Shown piece after piece: positions 33,476 to 42,633 of a DNA stretch of 64,000 bases. Both the position numbers and the translations under genes were made by a program. Every line of letters starts with the position of its first letter. The stretch's first letter is position 1. The stretch comes from Streptomyces coeruleorubidus (GTDB taxonomy: Bacteria; Actinomycetota; Actinomycetes; Streptomycetales; Streptomycetaceae): the NCBI RefSeq assembly GCF_028885415.1, contig NZ_CP118527.1, forward strand, positions 7,502,001 to 7,566,000. Reading direction: 5' to 3'. The notes beneath the pieces are model-generated. The model worked only from the letters and a program-made list of their open reading frames with translations. It had not been told where the DNA came from and ran no database searches.

Positions 33476-34302
33476 CGCGGCGTGCCGTGGCCCGTGCCCT
33501 CGTGTACCTGTCCCTGGTCCTCGCGACGCTGGTCGTGCTCCTGCCACTCACCGTGGTCTTCCTGACCTCGCTGAAGACCTCCGGGGAGATGGCGGACGAC
33601 AGCGGTGCCCTCACGCTGCCCGACGACCCGCTCAACTTCGACAACTACGTGACGGCGTTCCAGGACGGCCGGATGCTCTCGGCGTTCGGCAACACGGCGG
33701 TCATCCTGGTCGTCGCCATCGGGGGCACGGTCCTCATCGGCTCGATGACGGCGTACGCCATCGACCGCTTCCGGTTCCGCTTCCGGAAGCTGGTCCTGGC
33801 CCTGTTCCTGGTCGCGGCGCTGGTCCCCGGGGTGACCACCCAGGTGGCCACGTTCCAGATCGTCAACAGCCTCGGGATGTTCGACAGCCTCTGGGCGCCG
33901 ATCGCGCTCTACATGGGTACGGACATCGTGTCGATCTACATCTTCCTGCAGTTCGTACGGTCCATCCCGGTCTCGCTGGACGAGTCGGCCCGCATCGACG
34001 GCGCCAACGCCTTCACGGTCTACCGGAAGGTCATCTTCCCTCTGCTCAAGCCGGCGATCGCGACCGTCGTGATCGTGAAGGGGATCAACGTCTACAACGA
34101 CTTCTACATCCCCTTCCTCTACATGCCCTCCGAAGATCTTGGCGTGATCTCGACGTCCCTGTTCCGCTTCAAGGGCCCCTTCGGAGCCCACTGGGAGACC
34201 ATCTCGGCAGGCGCGATCCTCGTCATCGTCCCGACGCTGGTCGTCTTCCTGTTCCTGCAGCGGTTCATCTACAACGGTTTCACGCGAGGTGCCACGAAGT
34301 AG
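33472..34302 (+). CDS. Sugar ABC transporter permease (MalG type)
   Basis: This 276-residue permease is the partner of the preceding gene, with six predicted helices beginning VYLSLVLATLVVLLPLTVV. The EAA-like loop LDESARIDGANAFTVYRKVIFPLL is near 178-201. No ATPase gene follows, so like NgcFG this system must use a shared MsiK-type ATPase. A hairpin at 34326-34356 lies between this gene and the convergent RNase D gene. Confidence 0.9.
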   Translation: MTRRAVARALVYLSLVLATLVVLLPLTVVFLTSLKTSGEMADDSGALTLPDDPLNFDNYVTAFQDGRMLSAFGNTAVILVVAIGGTVLIGSMTAYAIDRFRFRFRKLVLALFLVAALVPGVTTQVATFQIVNSLGMFDSLWAPIALYMGTDIVSIYIFLQFVRSIPVSLDESARIDGANAFTVYRKVIFPLLKPAIATVVIVKGINVYNDFYIPFLYMPSEDLGVISTSLFRFKGPFGAHWETISAGAILVIVPTLVVFLFLQRFIYNGFTRGATK

Positions 34303-34325
34303 GAGACCTGCCTCTCGGGGTCGCG

Positions 34326-34356
34326 GCCGCCGTACGACGAGAAGCCCTACGGCGGC
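34326..34356. terminator. Hairpin between convergent permease and RNase D genes
   Basis: GCCGCCGTA and TACGGCGGC form a 9-bp stem with a 13-base loop between two convergent stops, 23 bp after the permease. It is modest, but placed to act in both directions. Confidence 0.6.
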
Positions 34357-35645
34357 TAGGCCTCCTTGACGGACAGAGCCTCCACCAGCACGGGCGTCAC
34401 CAACTCCACCTGCCACGGCCGCGCGCCGTACCCCGCGAGCGCGGCCACCACGGACTCGGCATCGACCACCGCCGGCGGCTCCCAGCAGACCCGCCGAACC
34501 GTGTCCGGCGTGATCAGATTCTCCTGCGGCATGCCGAGCCGCTCGGCCAGCGCCGAGACCCCCGTCCGGGCCGCGGACAGCCGAGCCGCGGCGACAGGAT
34601 CCTTGTCCGCCCAGGCCCGCGGCGGCGGAGGCCCGGTCACCGGCTGCCCCGGCTGCGGCAACTGCGCCTCGCTCAACGCCTTCGCCCGGTCCACGGCCGC
34701 CTGCCACTGCTCCAGCTGCCGCTTGCTCATCCGGTGTCCGAAACCGTTCAGCGCGGCCAGCGCGTGCACGTTGGCCGGAACCGCCAGCGCGGCCTCCACG
34801 ATCGCCGCGTCCCCGAGCACCTTGCCGGGTGAGACGTCCCGCCGCTGCGCGATCCGGTCCCGGGTCTGCCACAGCTCCCGTACGACGGCCAGCTGCCGCC
34901 GCCGGCGCACCTTGTGCATGCCGGACGTACGCCGCCACGGATCCTTGCGGGGCTCCGGCGGGGGAGCGGAGGCGATCGCGTCGAACTCCTGATTGGCCCA
35001 CTCCAGCTTGCCCTGCCGGTCCAGCTCCTTCTCCAGCGCGTCGCGCAGGTCGACGAGCAGCTCGACGTCCAGCGCCGCGTACCGCAACCAGGGCTCGGGC
35101 AGCGGCCGGGTGGACCAGTCGACGGCGGAGTGTCCCTTCTCCAGGACGTAACCGAGGACGCCCTCGACCATCGCGCCGAGGCCGACCCGGGGGAACCCGG
35201 CGAGCCGCCCGGCCAGCTCGGTGTCGAACAGCCGCGTCGGCACCATGCCTATCTCGCGCAGGCAGGGCAGGTCCTGGGTGGCGGCGTGCAGCACCCACTC
35301 GACGCCGGAGAGGGCCTCGCCCAGGGCGGACAGGTCGGGGCAGGCCACGGGGTCGATCAGGGCAGTACCGGCGCCCTGGCGGCGCAGCTGGACCAGGTAG
35401 GCGCGCTGGCCGTAGCGGTAGCCGGACGCCCGCTCGGCGTCGACGGCGACCGGGCCGGAGCCCGCCTCGAAGGCGGCGATCACCCGGGCCAGGGCAGCCT
35501 CGTCCGCGATCACGGGCGGAATGCCCTCACGCGGTTCCAGCAAAGGGATCGGCGCCTCCGTAGCAGAAGATCCGCCGTCGTCCGGAGGAGCGCCTCCGGT
35601 GGTTCGCAGTGAGCTGTCTGCTGCGGTCTCGTGGGCGTCGGTCAC
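34356..35645 (-). CDS. rnd: Ribonuclease D (DEDD exonuclease with HRDC domain)
   Basis: This 429-residue 3'-5' exoribonuclease shows the DEDD metal residues: Asp/Glu in VAVDAERASGY (about 70), Asp in HAATQDLPCL (about 124) and Asp in RYAALDVELL (about 195). A helical HRDC domain (about 215-300) follows, including LAVVRELWQTRDRIAQ and LAALNGFGHRMSKRQ, with an actinobacterial C-terminal extension. The first ~40 residues are acidic and disordered-looking. It trims stable RNA 3' ends in the cytoplasm. ATG 35645 is the natural start; the upstream region contains a perfect palindrome that separates it from the regulator gene. Confidence 0.92.
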   Translation of the reverse strand: MTDAHETAADSSLRTTGGAPPDDGGSSATEAPIPLLEPREGIPPVIADEAALARVIAAFEAGSGPVAVDAERASGYRYGQRAYLVQLRRQGAGTALIDPVACPDLSALGEALSGVEWVLHAATQDLPCLREIGMVPTRLFDTELAGRLAGFPRVGLGAMVEGVLGYVLEKGHSAVDWSTRPLPEPWLRYAALDVELLVDLRDALEKELDRQGKLEWANQEFDAIASAPPPEPRKDPWRRTSGMHKVRRRRQLAVVRELWQTRDRIAQRRDVSPGKVLGDAAIVEAALAVPANVHALAALNGFGHRMSKRQLEQWQAAVDRAKALSEAQLPQPGQPVTGPPPPRAWADKDPVAAARLSAARTGVSALAERLGMPQENLITPDTVRRVCWEPPAVVDAESVVAALAGYGARPWQVELVTPVLVEALSVKEA

Positions 35646-35671
35646 ATGTCAAGGGTATCCGTGTATGGCCA

Positions 35672-35705
35672 GCGCCCGTCGACGGAACGTTCCGTCGACG
35701 GGCGC
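35672..35705 (-). terminator. 34-bp perfect palindrome after the NarL-type regulator
   Basis: GCGCCCGTCGACGGAAC is followed directly by its exact complement, giving 17+17 bp with no spacer. On the minus strand it lies between the regulator stop and the RNase D start, so it can terminate the regulator transcript. A cruciform or protein-binding role is also possible because there is no loop. Confidence 0.75.
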
Positions 35706-35742
35706 CCGAGGGTCGCAAACCAGTCAGGTCGGGGAAGTGTCG

Positions 35743-35803
35743 GGTTCGCGAACCGTGAGTGACATGATCGGGATCCATGGCCGGTCCCGTTCACGTGAGT
35801 GAA
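35743..35803. promoter_or_regulatory. Two further inverted repeats downstream of the regulator
   Basis: GGTTCGCGAACC (35743-35754) is a perfect 12-bp palindrome, and TTCACGTGAGTGAA (35790-35803) has TTCAC/GTGAA arms. Both lie in the 186 bp between the RNase D and regulator genes. They could be regulator sites for rnd or parts of a processed 3' end; nothing in the sequence decides this. Confidence 0.4.
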
Positions 35804-35831
35804 TGATCACAGGGGGGCATCGTGGAGTGGG

Positions 35832-36494
35832 TCAGTGGATGATTCCCGTCCGCAAGGCCACCGCGACCATCCCGGCGCGGTCGCCCGTGCCGAGCTTGCG
35901 GGCGATGCGGGCGAGGTGGCTCTTGACGGTCAGTGCGGACAGGCCCATCGAGACGCCGATCGCCTTGTTCGACTGGCCTTCCGCGACCAGCCGCAGGACC
36001 TCGACCTCGCGGCCGGACAACTCGCGGTAGCCGCCCGGGTGGCTCGGGGCACCCGGGGGGCGGCGGTGCAGGCGTGCGGCGGCGGCGCCGATGGGGGCGG
36101 CGCCCGGGCGGGTGGGGAGCCCGACGTTGGTGCGCGTGCCGGTGACGACGTAGCCCTTCACACCGCCGGCGAGCGCGTTGCGCACGGCGCCGATGTCGTC
36201 GGCGGCGGAGAGGGCGAGCCCGTTGGGCCAGCCCGCGGCGCGGGTCTCCGACAGCAGGGTGAGGCCGGAGCCATCCGGCAGGTGGACGTCGGCGACGCAG
36301 ATGTCGCGGGGGTTGCCGATGCGGGGACGAGCCTCCGCGATGGACGAGGCCTCGATGACATCGCGCACACCGAGCGCCCACAGGTGGCGGGTGACGGTGG
36401 AGCGGACGCGCGGGTCGGCCACGACCACCATGGCGGTCGGCTTGTTCGGGCGGTAGGCGACCAGGCTTGCGGGCTGCTCGAGGAGAACGGACAC
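35832..36494 (-). CDS. NarL/LuxR-type response regulator
   Basis: This 220-residue response regulator has a receiver-like domain (about 20-120) with the phosphoacceptor region ICVADVHLPDGSG, and a C-terminal LuxR helix-turn-helix (about 155-218; LSGREVEVLRLVAEGQSNKAIG ... LTVKSHLARIARKLG). The usual acidic pair at the start of the receiver is weak (VVVADPRV), so phosphorylation may be atypical. No histidine kinase is adjacent, making it an orphan. GTG 36494 follows AGGAGG. This gene is conserved beside rnd and DUF3000 in Streptomyces, as I recall. Confidence 0.88.
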   Translation of the reverse strand: MSVLLEQPASLVAYRPNKPTAMVVVADPRVRSTVTRHLWALGVRDVIEASSIAEARPRIGNPRDICVADVHLPDGSGLTLLSETRAAGWPNGLALSAADDIGAVRNALAGGVKGYVVTGTRTNVGLPTRPGAAPIGAAAARLHRRPPGAPSHPGGYRELSGREVEVLRLVAEGQSNKAIGVSMGLSALTVKSHLARIARKLGTGDRAGMVAVALRTGIIH

Positions 36495-36817
36495 CAGGCC
36501 TCCTGGGGTGCGGGACGGGGCCGGCTCGTGGGGGTGAAGCCGGGACGAACCGTGCTTTCAAGGTCACAGTCGTCTTCGGCACCCAACCCGTCCGCCTTTA
36601 GGGAATGATCACGAATCAGTGATAACAATCCGCGCAATTCGGACATGCGGTCGATCATTCGAAGGTCGAACGGTTTCGGTCTGCGTCGGTACGCGGTCGA
36701 AAGTGGCCGTATCGACAAAGTGATTCGGCCAAGAGGGGGACGCAGGTGTGATCGTCGACAGGGCAGCGTTGACCGCCCCGTACAGGTTCGATCAGTACGG
36801 GGTCGCAGCAGGTTCGA
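36495..36817. other. Intergenic region between DUF3000 and regulator genes
   Basis: This 323-bp gap has clearly lower GC than its surroundings and no coding frame. It contains AATGATCACGAATCAGTGAT near 36603, with short inverted arms (ATCAC/GTGAT), and AGGTTCGATCAG repeated directly at 36784-36795 and 36810-36821, the second touching the DUF3000 stop. It should contain the regulator's promoter; specific boxes are not clear. Confidence 0.65.
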
Positions 36818-37492
36818 TCAGCGGGACTGCGGGCCCCGCCGCTGGGGCAGCGTCACCACCGACGCGTCGCCCGGCGCGGCCGGCGGCAGCCCCGCGACCT
36901 GGGCGAGCAGATCGCACCAGGACGCCAGGTGCGCGGCCGTGTCCGGGACCCCGCCCAGGCCCTCACGCGGCGTCCACGAGGCACGGATCTCGATCTGCGA
37001 GGCGGCCGGGCGCGCGGACAGACCGCCGAAGTAGTGCGAGCTGGCCCGCGTGACCGTGCCGCTCGGCTCCCCGTACGTCAGCCCGCGTGTCTGGAGCGCA
37101 CCGGTCAGCCAGGACCAGCACACCTCCGGCAGCAGCGGGTCCGCGGCCATCTCCGGCTCCAGCTCCGCGCGCACCAGCGTCACCAGCCGGAACGTGCCCT
37201 GCCAGGCGTCGTGTCCCGCCGGGTCGTGCAGCAGCACCAGCCGGCCGTCGGCCAGGTCCTCGTCGCCGTCGACGACCGCGGCCTCCAACGCGTAGGCGTA
37301 GGGGGCGAGCCGCTTCGGCGGGGGCGTCGGCTCCACCTCGATCTGGGGCCGCAGCCGCGCCGCCTTGAGCGCGTCGACGGCGGCCCGGAAGGGCAGCGGG
37401 ACGGTGTCCGCCTCCCGCCGGTCTTTCTCGGTGTCCTTCGCTTCGTCCATTCCGCCAGCGCCGTCCGACAGTCGTCCCTGAGCCGCAGCCAT
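36818..37492 (-). CDS. DUF3000 domain protein
   Basis: This 224-residue cytoplasmic protein belongs to the actinobacterial DUF3000 family of unknown function. A charged N-terminal tail (about 1-33) precedes a single conserved domain with LRPQIEVEPTPPPKRLAPYAYALEA, DGRLVLLHDP and CWSWLTGALQ as family blocks. It lies divergent from hemE (starts about 100 bp apart), an arrangement I recall as conserved in Streptomyces. No catalytic residues can be assigned. Confidence 0.85.
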   Translation of the reverse strand: MAAAQGRLSDGAGGMDEAKDTEKDRREADTVPLPFRAAVDALKAARLRPQIEVEPTPPPKRLAPYAYALEAAVVDGDEDLADGRLVLLHDPAGHDAWQGTFRLVTLVRAELEPEMAADPLLPEVCWSWLTGALQTRGLTYGEPSGTVTRASSHYFGGLSARPAASQIEIRASWTPREGLGGVPDTAAHLASWCDLLAQVAGLPPAAPGDASVVTLPQRRGPQSR

Positions 37493-37593
37493 GCCGGAAG
37501 GTTACGGGGACGGGAGCCCGGGTGCCGGGCTAGACACCCCGCGCCCCTCCAGGGGCTGAATCCCGCCCCTCGGGGGCGTGCGAAACTTGGCCC

Positions 37594-38661
37594 GTGAGTG
37601 CCAACGACGCCCCCCGGGCCCAGCAGCCGTCCGCCCCGTACGACTCCGCCTTCCTCAAGGCCTGCCGGCGCGAGCCCGTGCCGCACACGCCGGTGTGGTT
37701 CATGCGGCAGGCCGGGCGCTCACTGCCGGAGTACCGCAAGGTGCGCGAGGGCATCGGGATGCTCGAGTCCTGCATGCGGCCCGAGCTGGTCACCGAGATC
37801 ACGCTCCAGCCGGTGCGCCGGCACGGCGTCGACGCGGCGATCTACTTCAGCGACATCGTCGTCCCGCTCAAGGCCATCGGCGTCGACCTCGACATCAAGC
37901 CCGGCGTCGGCCCGGTCGTCGAGCGCCCGATCCGCACCCGAGCGGACCTCGCCCAGCTGCGCGACCTCACCTCCGAGGACGTCTCCTACGTCACCGAGGC
38001 CATCGGCCTGCTCACCCGCGAGCTCGGCGCCACGCCCCTGATCGGCTTCGCCGGCGCCCCCTTCACCCTGGCCAGCTACCTCGTCGAGGGCGGCCCGTCC
38101 CGCACGTACGAGAACGCCAAGGCGATGATGTACGGCGACCCCGAGCTGTGGGCCGACCTGCTCGACCGCCTCGCCGACATCACGGCCGCCTTCCTGAAGG
38201 TGCAGATCGAGGCGGGCGCCTCGGCGGTCCAGCTGTTCGACTCCTGGGCCGGTGCCCTCGCCCCCGGTGACTACCGGCGCTCGGTGCTGCCGGCGTCGGC
38301 GAAGGTCTTCGAGGCCGTGGCCGGATACGGCGTCCCGCGCATCCACTTCGGCGTCGGCACCGGCGAGCTGCTGCGGCTCATGGGCGAGGCCGGTGCGGAC
38401 GTCGTCGGCGTCGACTGGCGCGTCCCGCTGGACGAGGCCGCCCGCCGCGTCGGCCCCGGCAAGGCACTCCAGGGCAACCTCGACCCGACGGTGCTCTTCG
38501 CCACGACGGAGGCCGTCGAGGCCAAGACCCGCGAGGTCCTTGACTCGGCGGCGAACCTGGAGGGCCACGTCTTCAACCTCGGCCACGGCGTCATGCCGTC
38601 CACGGACCCGGACGCGCTGACGCGGCTGGTGGAGTACGTGCACACGCGGACGGCCCGCTGA
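37594..38661 (+). CDS. hemE: Uroporphyrinogen decarboxylase
   Basis: This 355-residue enzyme converts uroporphyrinogen III to coproporphyrinogen III in the cytoplasm by removing four carboxylates. The N-terminal signature [17 protein letters not shown] (about 28-45) supplies the Arg residues that hold substrate. [17 protein letters not shown] (about 150-166) and the C-terminal FNLGHGVMP with the conserved His are also present. GTG 37594 is the start. Together with cgoX and hemQ 4-6 kb downstream, it forms a partly clustered coproporphyrin-dependent heme pathway. Confidence 0.96.
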   Translation: MSANDAPRAQQPSAPYDSAFLKACRREPVPHTPVWFMRQAGRSLPEYRKVREGIGMLESCMRPELVTEITLQPVRRHGVDAAIYFSDIVVPLKAIGVDLDIKPGVGPVVERPIRTRADLAQLRDLTSEDVSYVTEAIGLLTRELGATPLIGFAGAPFTLASYLVEGGPSRTYENAKAMMYGDPELWADLLDRLADITAAFLKVQIEAGASAVQLFDSWAGALAPGDYRRSVLPASAKVFEAVAGYGVPRIHFGVGTGELLRLMGEAGADVVGVDWRVPLDEAARRVGPGKALQGNLDPTVLFATTEAVEAKTREVLDSAANLEGHVFNLGHGVMPSTDPDALTRLVEYVHTRTAR

Positions 38662-38684
38662 CGACAGATGGCGCCCGGCCGGTC

Positions 38685-39503
38685 CTACCAGCCGGGCCGC
38701 GCCCGCCTGCCGAAGACGATGCCGCGCGGCTCCGGCGGCGGCGGTGTGCCCGGCCGCAGCGGCCAGGCGATCAGCATCCCGGCGAGGAAGCCGACGATGT
38801 GCGCCGCGTACGCCACCGTGCCGGCGTCGGAGATGCCCTCGCCGGAGGAGTAGACCGCCTGGAGCACGAACCACAGGCCCAACACGGTCCAGGCGGGCAG
38901 CCGCAGCGGCAGGAAGACCAGGAACGGGACGAGGACCCAGACCCGGGCCCTCGGATACAGCACCAGATAGGCCCCCAGCACCCCGGCGATCGCCCCGGAC
39001 GCGCCGATCAGCGGGTCGGCCGAGGCGTTGTTCAGGACCGCGAAGCCGTACGACGCCGCGTAGCCGCAGCCGGCGTAGAAGAGCAGGAAGCGGACGTGGC
39101 CCATCCGGTCCTCGATGTTGTTGCCGAAGATCCACAGGAACAGCATGTTGCCCAGCAGGTGCAGCCAGCTGCCGTGCAGGAACATCGCCGTCAGGACGCT
39201 CAGTTCCGGCGACTTGTCGTAGGGCGGCGGGCCGACCACACAGCCGGCTCCCTGCGGGCCCACGCCGACCTCGCCCGTGGGCACCAGCCGGGGCATCTGG
39301 TGGTGGATCAGCTCCCGTGGCACCGCCGCGTACTGGTCCAGGAACGCCTGGAGGTGGCACAGCTGGGCCAGGCTGCTCTCGCCCACCACGGAACCGGGCA
39401 TGCCGGGAGTGAGCAGGAACACGACGATGTTGGCGGCGAGGAGGGTGTACGTCACCCAGGGGGTGCGCCGCGCGGGGTTCACGTCATGAACGGGGATGAC
39501 CAC
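38685..39503 (-). CDS. Rhomboid-family intramembrane serine protease
   Basis: This 272-residue polytopic membrane protein has an N-terminal helix WVTYTLLAANIVVFLL, then a hydrophilic loop and the rhomboid core. HGSWLHLLGNMLFLWIFGNN is helix 2 with the oxyanion His and Asn, GASGAIAGVLGAYLVLYP carries the nucleophilic Ser, and AHIVGFLAGML carries the catalytic His. All key residues are intact, so it should be active. It is convergent with hemE, with only 23 bp between stops. The substrate is unknown. Confidence 0.92.
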   Translation of the reverse strand: MVIPVHDVNPARRTPWVTYTLLAANIVVFLLTPGMPGSVVGESSLAQLCHLQAFLDQYAAVPRELIHHQMPRLVPTGEVGVGPQGAGCVVGPPPYDKSPELSVLTAMFLHGSWLHLLGNMLFLWIFGNNIEDRMGHVRFLLFYAGCGYAASYGFAVLNNASADPLIGASGAIAGVLGAYLVLYPRARVWVLVPFLVFLPLRLPAWTVLGLWFVLQAVYSSGEGISDAGTVAYAAHIVGFLAGMLIAWPLRPGTPPPPEPRGIVFGRRARPGW

Positions 39504-39637
39504 GCCACACGTGTGCCCGGGGCGCCGCCGGTGAATCGGTCTTGTCGCTGAACGCAGCCGTCCGGGCGTGCGTATGTGTCGGCAACCGCCCGCGGCGCGG
39601 GGAAGGCGGGTCGCGGGGCCGACGTGAGGAACAGGCG

Positions 39638-39970
39638 ATGAACGACCGAGTTACTCCTCCGATGCACGCACTGCCGGACGGTGAGGCGGAGTTGACGCTG
39701 GTGGTGCGGCTCCCCTGGGAGGATGTGGCCCGGCTCGGCCAGGAGGCCGGGCGGCTGGCGACCCAGATGCGGCGGCCCGTGACGCTGGAGGAGGCGGTGA
39801 GTCACCGGTTGCGGTCGTCGCGGGTTGCCGCGCATGCCAAGCCGGCGGGGGAGCAGCCGCCGGCGGTGACGGCGGCTTCGGCGTCGGTGTCGTCGTTGCC
39901 GTCGCGGCCGCCGGCGGAGCAGGCCCGGCAGGCCATTGACCGGATCAACGGCACGGCTGGGACTGCGTAA
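39638..39970 (+). CDS. Small conserved protein of unknown function
   Basis: This 110-residue soluble protein begins at ATG 39638, with GAGGAACAGG upstream; a longer frame from 39542 lacks a Shine-Dalgarno. The N-terminal half (LTLVVRLPWEDVARLGQEAGRLATQM) is an amphipathic strand-helix reminiscent of short DNA-binding or antitoxin-like proteins. The C-terminal half is Ala/Ser/Pro-rich and probably disordered, ending in a helix AEQARQAIDRIN. It is divergent from the rhomboid gene. I do not recognise a named family. Confidence 0.65.
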   Translation: MNDRVTPPMHALPDGEAELTLVVRLPWEDVARLGQEAGRLATQMRRPVTLEEAVSHRLRSSRVAAHAKPAGEQPPAVTAASASVSSLPSRPPAEQARQAIDRINGTAGTA

Positions 39971-40062
39971 GGTTTCGCCGTAGGGGTGTGGGTGCGTTGC
40001 CGGGTGCAGGGCCGTTGTGGCCGTTCGCGCAGTTCCCCGCGCCCCTCCCCCCGCACCGTCCC

Positions 40063-41454
40063 TTACAAAGAACTGCGCACTTTTGCCGTCGCCTTGCGGG
40101 CTGCCACCAGTACCGGGTCCCAGACAGGGGAGAACGGTGGGGCGTAGCCCAGGTCCAGCGTGGTCATCTGTTCCGCCGTCATGCCCGCCGTGAGGGCGAC
40201 CGCCGCGATGTCGACTCGTTTGCCCGCGCCCTCCCGGCCGACGATCTGGACGCCGAGGAGGCGGCCCGTGCGGTGTTCGGCGAGCATCTTGACCGTCATG
40301 GGGGAGGCGTCCGGGTAGTAGCCCGCGCGGCTGGTCGACTCGATGGTGACCGCCTCGAAGCGCAGGCCCACGCGGTGGGCGTCCTTCTCGCGCAGTCCCG
40401 TGCGCGCGATCTCCAGGTCGCAGACCTTGCTGACCGCCGTGCCGACCACGCCCGGGAACGTGGCGTAGCCGCCGCCGGCGTTGGTGCCGATGACCTGGCC
40501 GTGCTTGTTGGCGTGGGTGCCCAGCGCGATGTGCCGTTCCTGGCCGGAGACCAGGTCGAGGACCTCGACGCAGTCGCCGCCCGCCCAGATGTTCTCGTGC
40601 CCGCGCACCCGCATCGAGCGGTCGGTGAGGAGACCGTCGTGCGCGCCGAGGGGGAGGCCGGCCGCCTTCGCCAGTGTCGTCTCGGGGCGGACGCCGATGC
40701 CGAGCACGACGACGTCCGCCGGGAAGTCGCGGTCCTGGGTGGCCACCGCCCGTACCCGCCCGTCGTCACCCGTCAGGATCTTGGTGACCTCGGCGTCGTT
40801 CACCATCGTGATGCCCAGGCCCTCCATGGCCTCGTGCACCAGGCGGCCCATGTCGGGGTCGAGGGTCGACATGGGCTCGCTGCCGCGGTTGACGACCGTC
40901 ACCTCGTAGCCGCGGTTGATGAGCGCCTCGGCCATCTCCACGCCGATGTAGCCGGCCCCGACGACCACCGCGCGGCGGCCACGCGTGCGTGCCAGCGTGT
41001 CGAGCAGCGCCTGGCCGTCGTCCAGCGTCTGCACACCGTGCACCCCGGGGGCGTCCATGCCGGGAATGTCCGGCCGGATCGGCCGGGCGCCCGTCGCGAT
41101 CACGAGTTTGTCGTACGACGTCCAGGACTCCGCGCCGGACTCCACGTCACGCGCGCGTACCCGCTGCCCGTCGAGGTCGAGCTCCGTGACCTCGGTGCGC
41201 AGCCGCAGATCGATGTCCCGCGCGCGGTGCTCCTCGGGTGTGCGGGCGATGAGCCGGTCCCGGTCCGGGACGTCGCCGCCCACCCAGTACGGGATGCCGC
41301 ACGCCGAGTACGACGTGAAGTGGCCGCGTTCGAAGGCCACGATCTCCAGCTCGTCGGGGCCCCTCAGACGGCGCGCCTGCGACGCCGCGGACATCCCCGC
41401 GGCGTCGCCGCCGATCACGACCAGTCGCTCCCTGCGCGTACGGCTCATGTTCAT
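40063..41454 (-). CDS. CoA-disulfide reductase/NADH oxidase-like flavoprotein
   Basis: This 463-residue pyridine nucleotide-disulfide oxidoreductase has an FAD motif VVIGGDAAGMSAA at the N-terminus, active-site SYSACGIPYWVGG with a single redox Cys at about 52, NAD motif VVVGAGYIGVEMAEAL near 165, and WAGGDCVEV near 300 closing the FAD domain. The single-Cys motif is that of CoA-disulfide reductases and NADH oxidases rather than two-Cys reductases. The C-terminal dimerisation domain is complete. It might keep a thiol cofactor reduced; which one cannot be told from sequence. Confidence 0.88.
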   Translation of the reverse strand: MNMSRTRRERLVVIGGDAAGMSAASQARRLRGPDELEIVAFERGHFTSYSACGIPYWVGGDVPDRDRLIARTPEEHRARDIDLRLRTEVTELDLDGQRVRARDVESGAESWTSYDKLVIATGARPIRPDIPGMDAPGVHGVQTLDDGQALLDTLARTRGRRAVVVGAGYIGVEMAEALINRGYEVTVVNRGSEPMSTLDPDMGRLVHEAMEGLGITMVNDAEVTKILTGDDGRVRAVATQDRDFPADVVVLGIGVRPETTLAKAAGLPLGAHDGLLTDRSMRVRGHENIWAGGDCVEVLDLVSGQERHIALGTHANKHGQVIGTNAGGGYATFPGVVGTAVSKVCDLEIARTGLREKDAHRVGLRFEAVTIESTSRAGYYPDASPMTVKMLAEHRTGRLLGVQIVGREGAGKRVDIAAVALTAGMTAEQMTTLDLGYAPPFSPVWDPVLVAARKATAKVRSSL

Positions 41455-41481
41455 GCGAACACGCTACGGGAGCAGGGCATT

Positions 41482-42474
41482 TCAGTCCTGCTCGTCAGGC
41501 GTCCGCGCGGGCGTGGACTGCGGGGCGGGACGGGCCGTCGGCAGCGGGCCCAGGGCGCTCGCGGCGGATGCGGGGCGCGGGCGGCGGGGGAGGCGGGGGC
41601 GTACGACGCGCAGCCACAGCAGCACGAGCAGGGCGCCCACCGTCGCGAACGGCAGGACCGCGCCGACTGCCACCGCGAGCCAGCGCAGCATCGTCACGAA
41701 CGCGTTCCAGCCGCCCGCGAGCGCGTCCACGAAGCCCGGGTCGTCGTCCTTCGCCTCCTTCTTCACAGGGGTCTCGGACAGCGACAGGGTGATGGTGGCC
41801 AGGCTCGTGCGGTCCTTCAGGGACTCCTGGCGCGCGAGCAGCGCCTCCAGGTCGGCCTGGCGGGTGCTGAGCTCGCCCTCCAGGGTCACCACGTCGCTGA
41901 GCTTGGTGGCCTGGTCCATCAGCTCGCGGATCCGGGCCACACTCGCGCGCTGCGACTTGATCCGGCTCTCCACGTCCACGACCTGGTCGGTGACGTCCTC
42001 CGCCTTCGCGCTGAGGTCGAGGAGCTTGCCCGCGCCCTGCAGCTCGGTGAGGACCTCGTCGTACTTCTCGGAGGGCACGCGCAGCACGACGCGGGTGCGC
42101 TCGTGGCCCTCCGCGTCCCGGGTGGTGGTCTCGTTGCCGACGTAACCGCCCGCGTTCTCGGTTCCGGTGCGGGCCTGATCCAGGGCCTTCGGGACGTCCT
42201 TGACCTGTACGGTCAGCGAGGCCGTGCGGATGATGTGGGCCGTGGGGAGCTTCGCCGGCGCGGTCGCCCTGGCTCCGCTTCGGGCGCCGCCGGGGGCGGC
42301 CTCGTCCCCGCCGGCCTTGTCGTTCGCGTGCGGGGCGGCGACCCCGCGGTCGGCGGCGGTACTGCCGGCGGAGTCCTCGCCCGCGCCGCTGCATCCGGTG
42401 AGCGTGAGGGCCGCGGCCAGCAGGAGCGCGGCGAGGGCCGGGACGGGGTGGCGGGCGGGTCGTCGTGTGCGCAT
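41482..42474 (-). CDS. DUF4349 lipoprotein with coiled coil
   Basis: This 330-residue membrane-associated lipoprotein has a signal peptide with lipobox LTGC (Cys about 28). The DUF4349 region (about 85-270) includes IIRTASLTVQVKDVPKALDQA and a central heptad-rich coiled coil (DQVVDVESRIKSQRASVARIRELM). One transmembrane helix follows near 275-300, then a basic Pro-rich cytoplasmic tail. ATG 42474 follows GGGGGAT. The function of DUF4349 is unknown; envelope stress or scaffolding is only a guess. Confidence 0.82.
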   Translation of the reverse strand: MRTRRPARHPVPALAALLLAAALTLTGCSGAGEDSAGSTAADRGVAAPHANDKAGGDEAAPGGARSGARATAPAKLPTAHIIRTASLTVQVKDVPKALDQARTGTENAGGYVGNETTTRDAEGHERTRVVLRVPSEKYDEVLTELQGAGKLLDLSAKAEDVTDQVVDVESRIKSQRASVARIRELMDQATKLSDVVTLEGELSTRQADLEALLARQESLKDRTSLATITLSLSETPVKKEAKDDDPGFVDALAGGWNAFVTMLRWLAVAVGAVLPFATVGALLVLLWLRVVRPRLPRRPRPASAASALGPLPTARPAPQSTPARTPDEQD

Positions 42475-42633
42475 GTGGGCATCCCCCGGAGGATCGGTTC
42501 GGCTGATGCTTCTTCGACGCCCGGGCGGCGCCGGACGTTTGGTCCTGGACGGTTCCGATGCGGTCACGGTCGGGACTCGTGAAGGACACCGGGGCGCGGC
42601 AGCGCTGTCAGTGAGGTCTGAGAGGCTGGGGGC

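Noticed and set aside
39988..42582. 864-codon plus-strand frame opposite the flavoprotein and DUF4349 genes
   Set aside because: Arg/Val/His/Gly-rich antisense translation of two well-supported genes.
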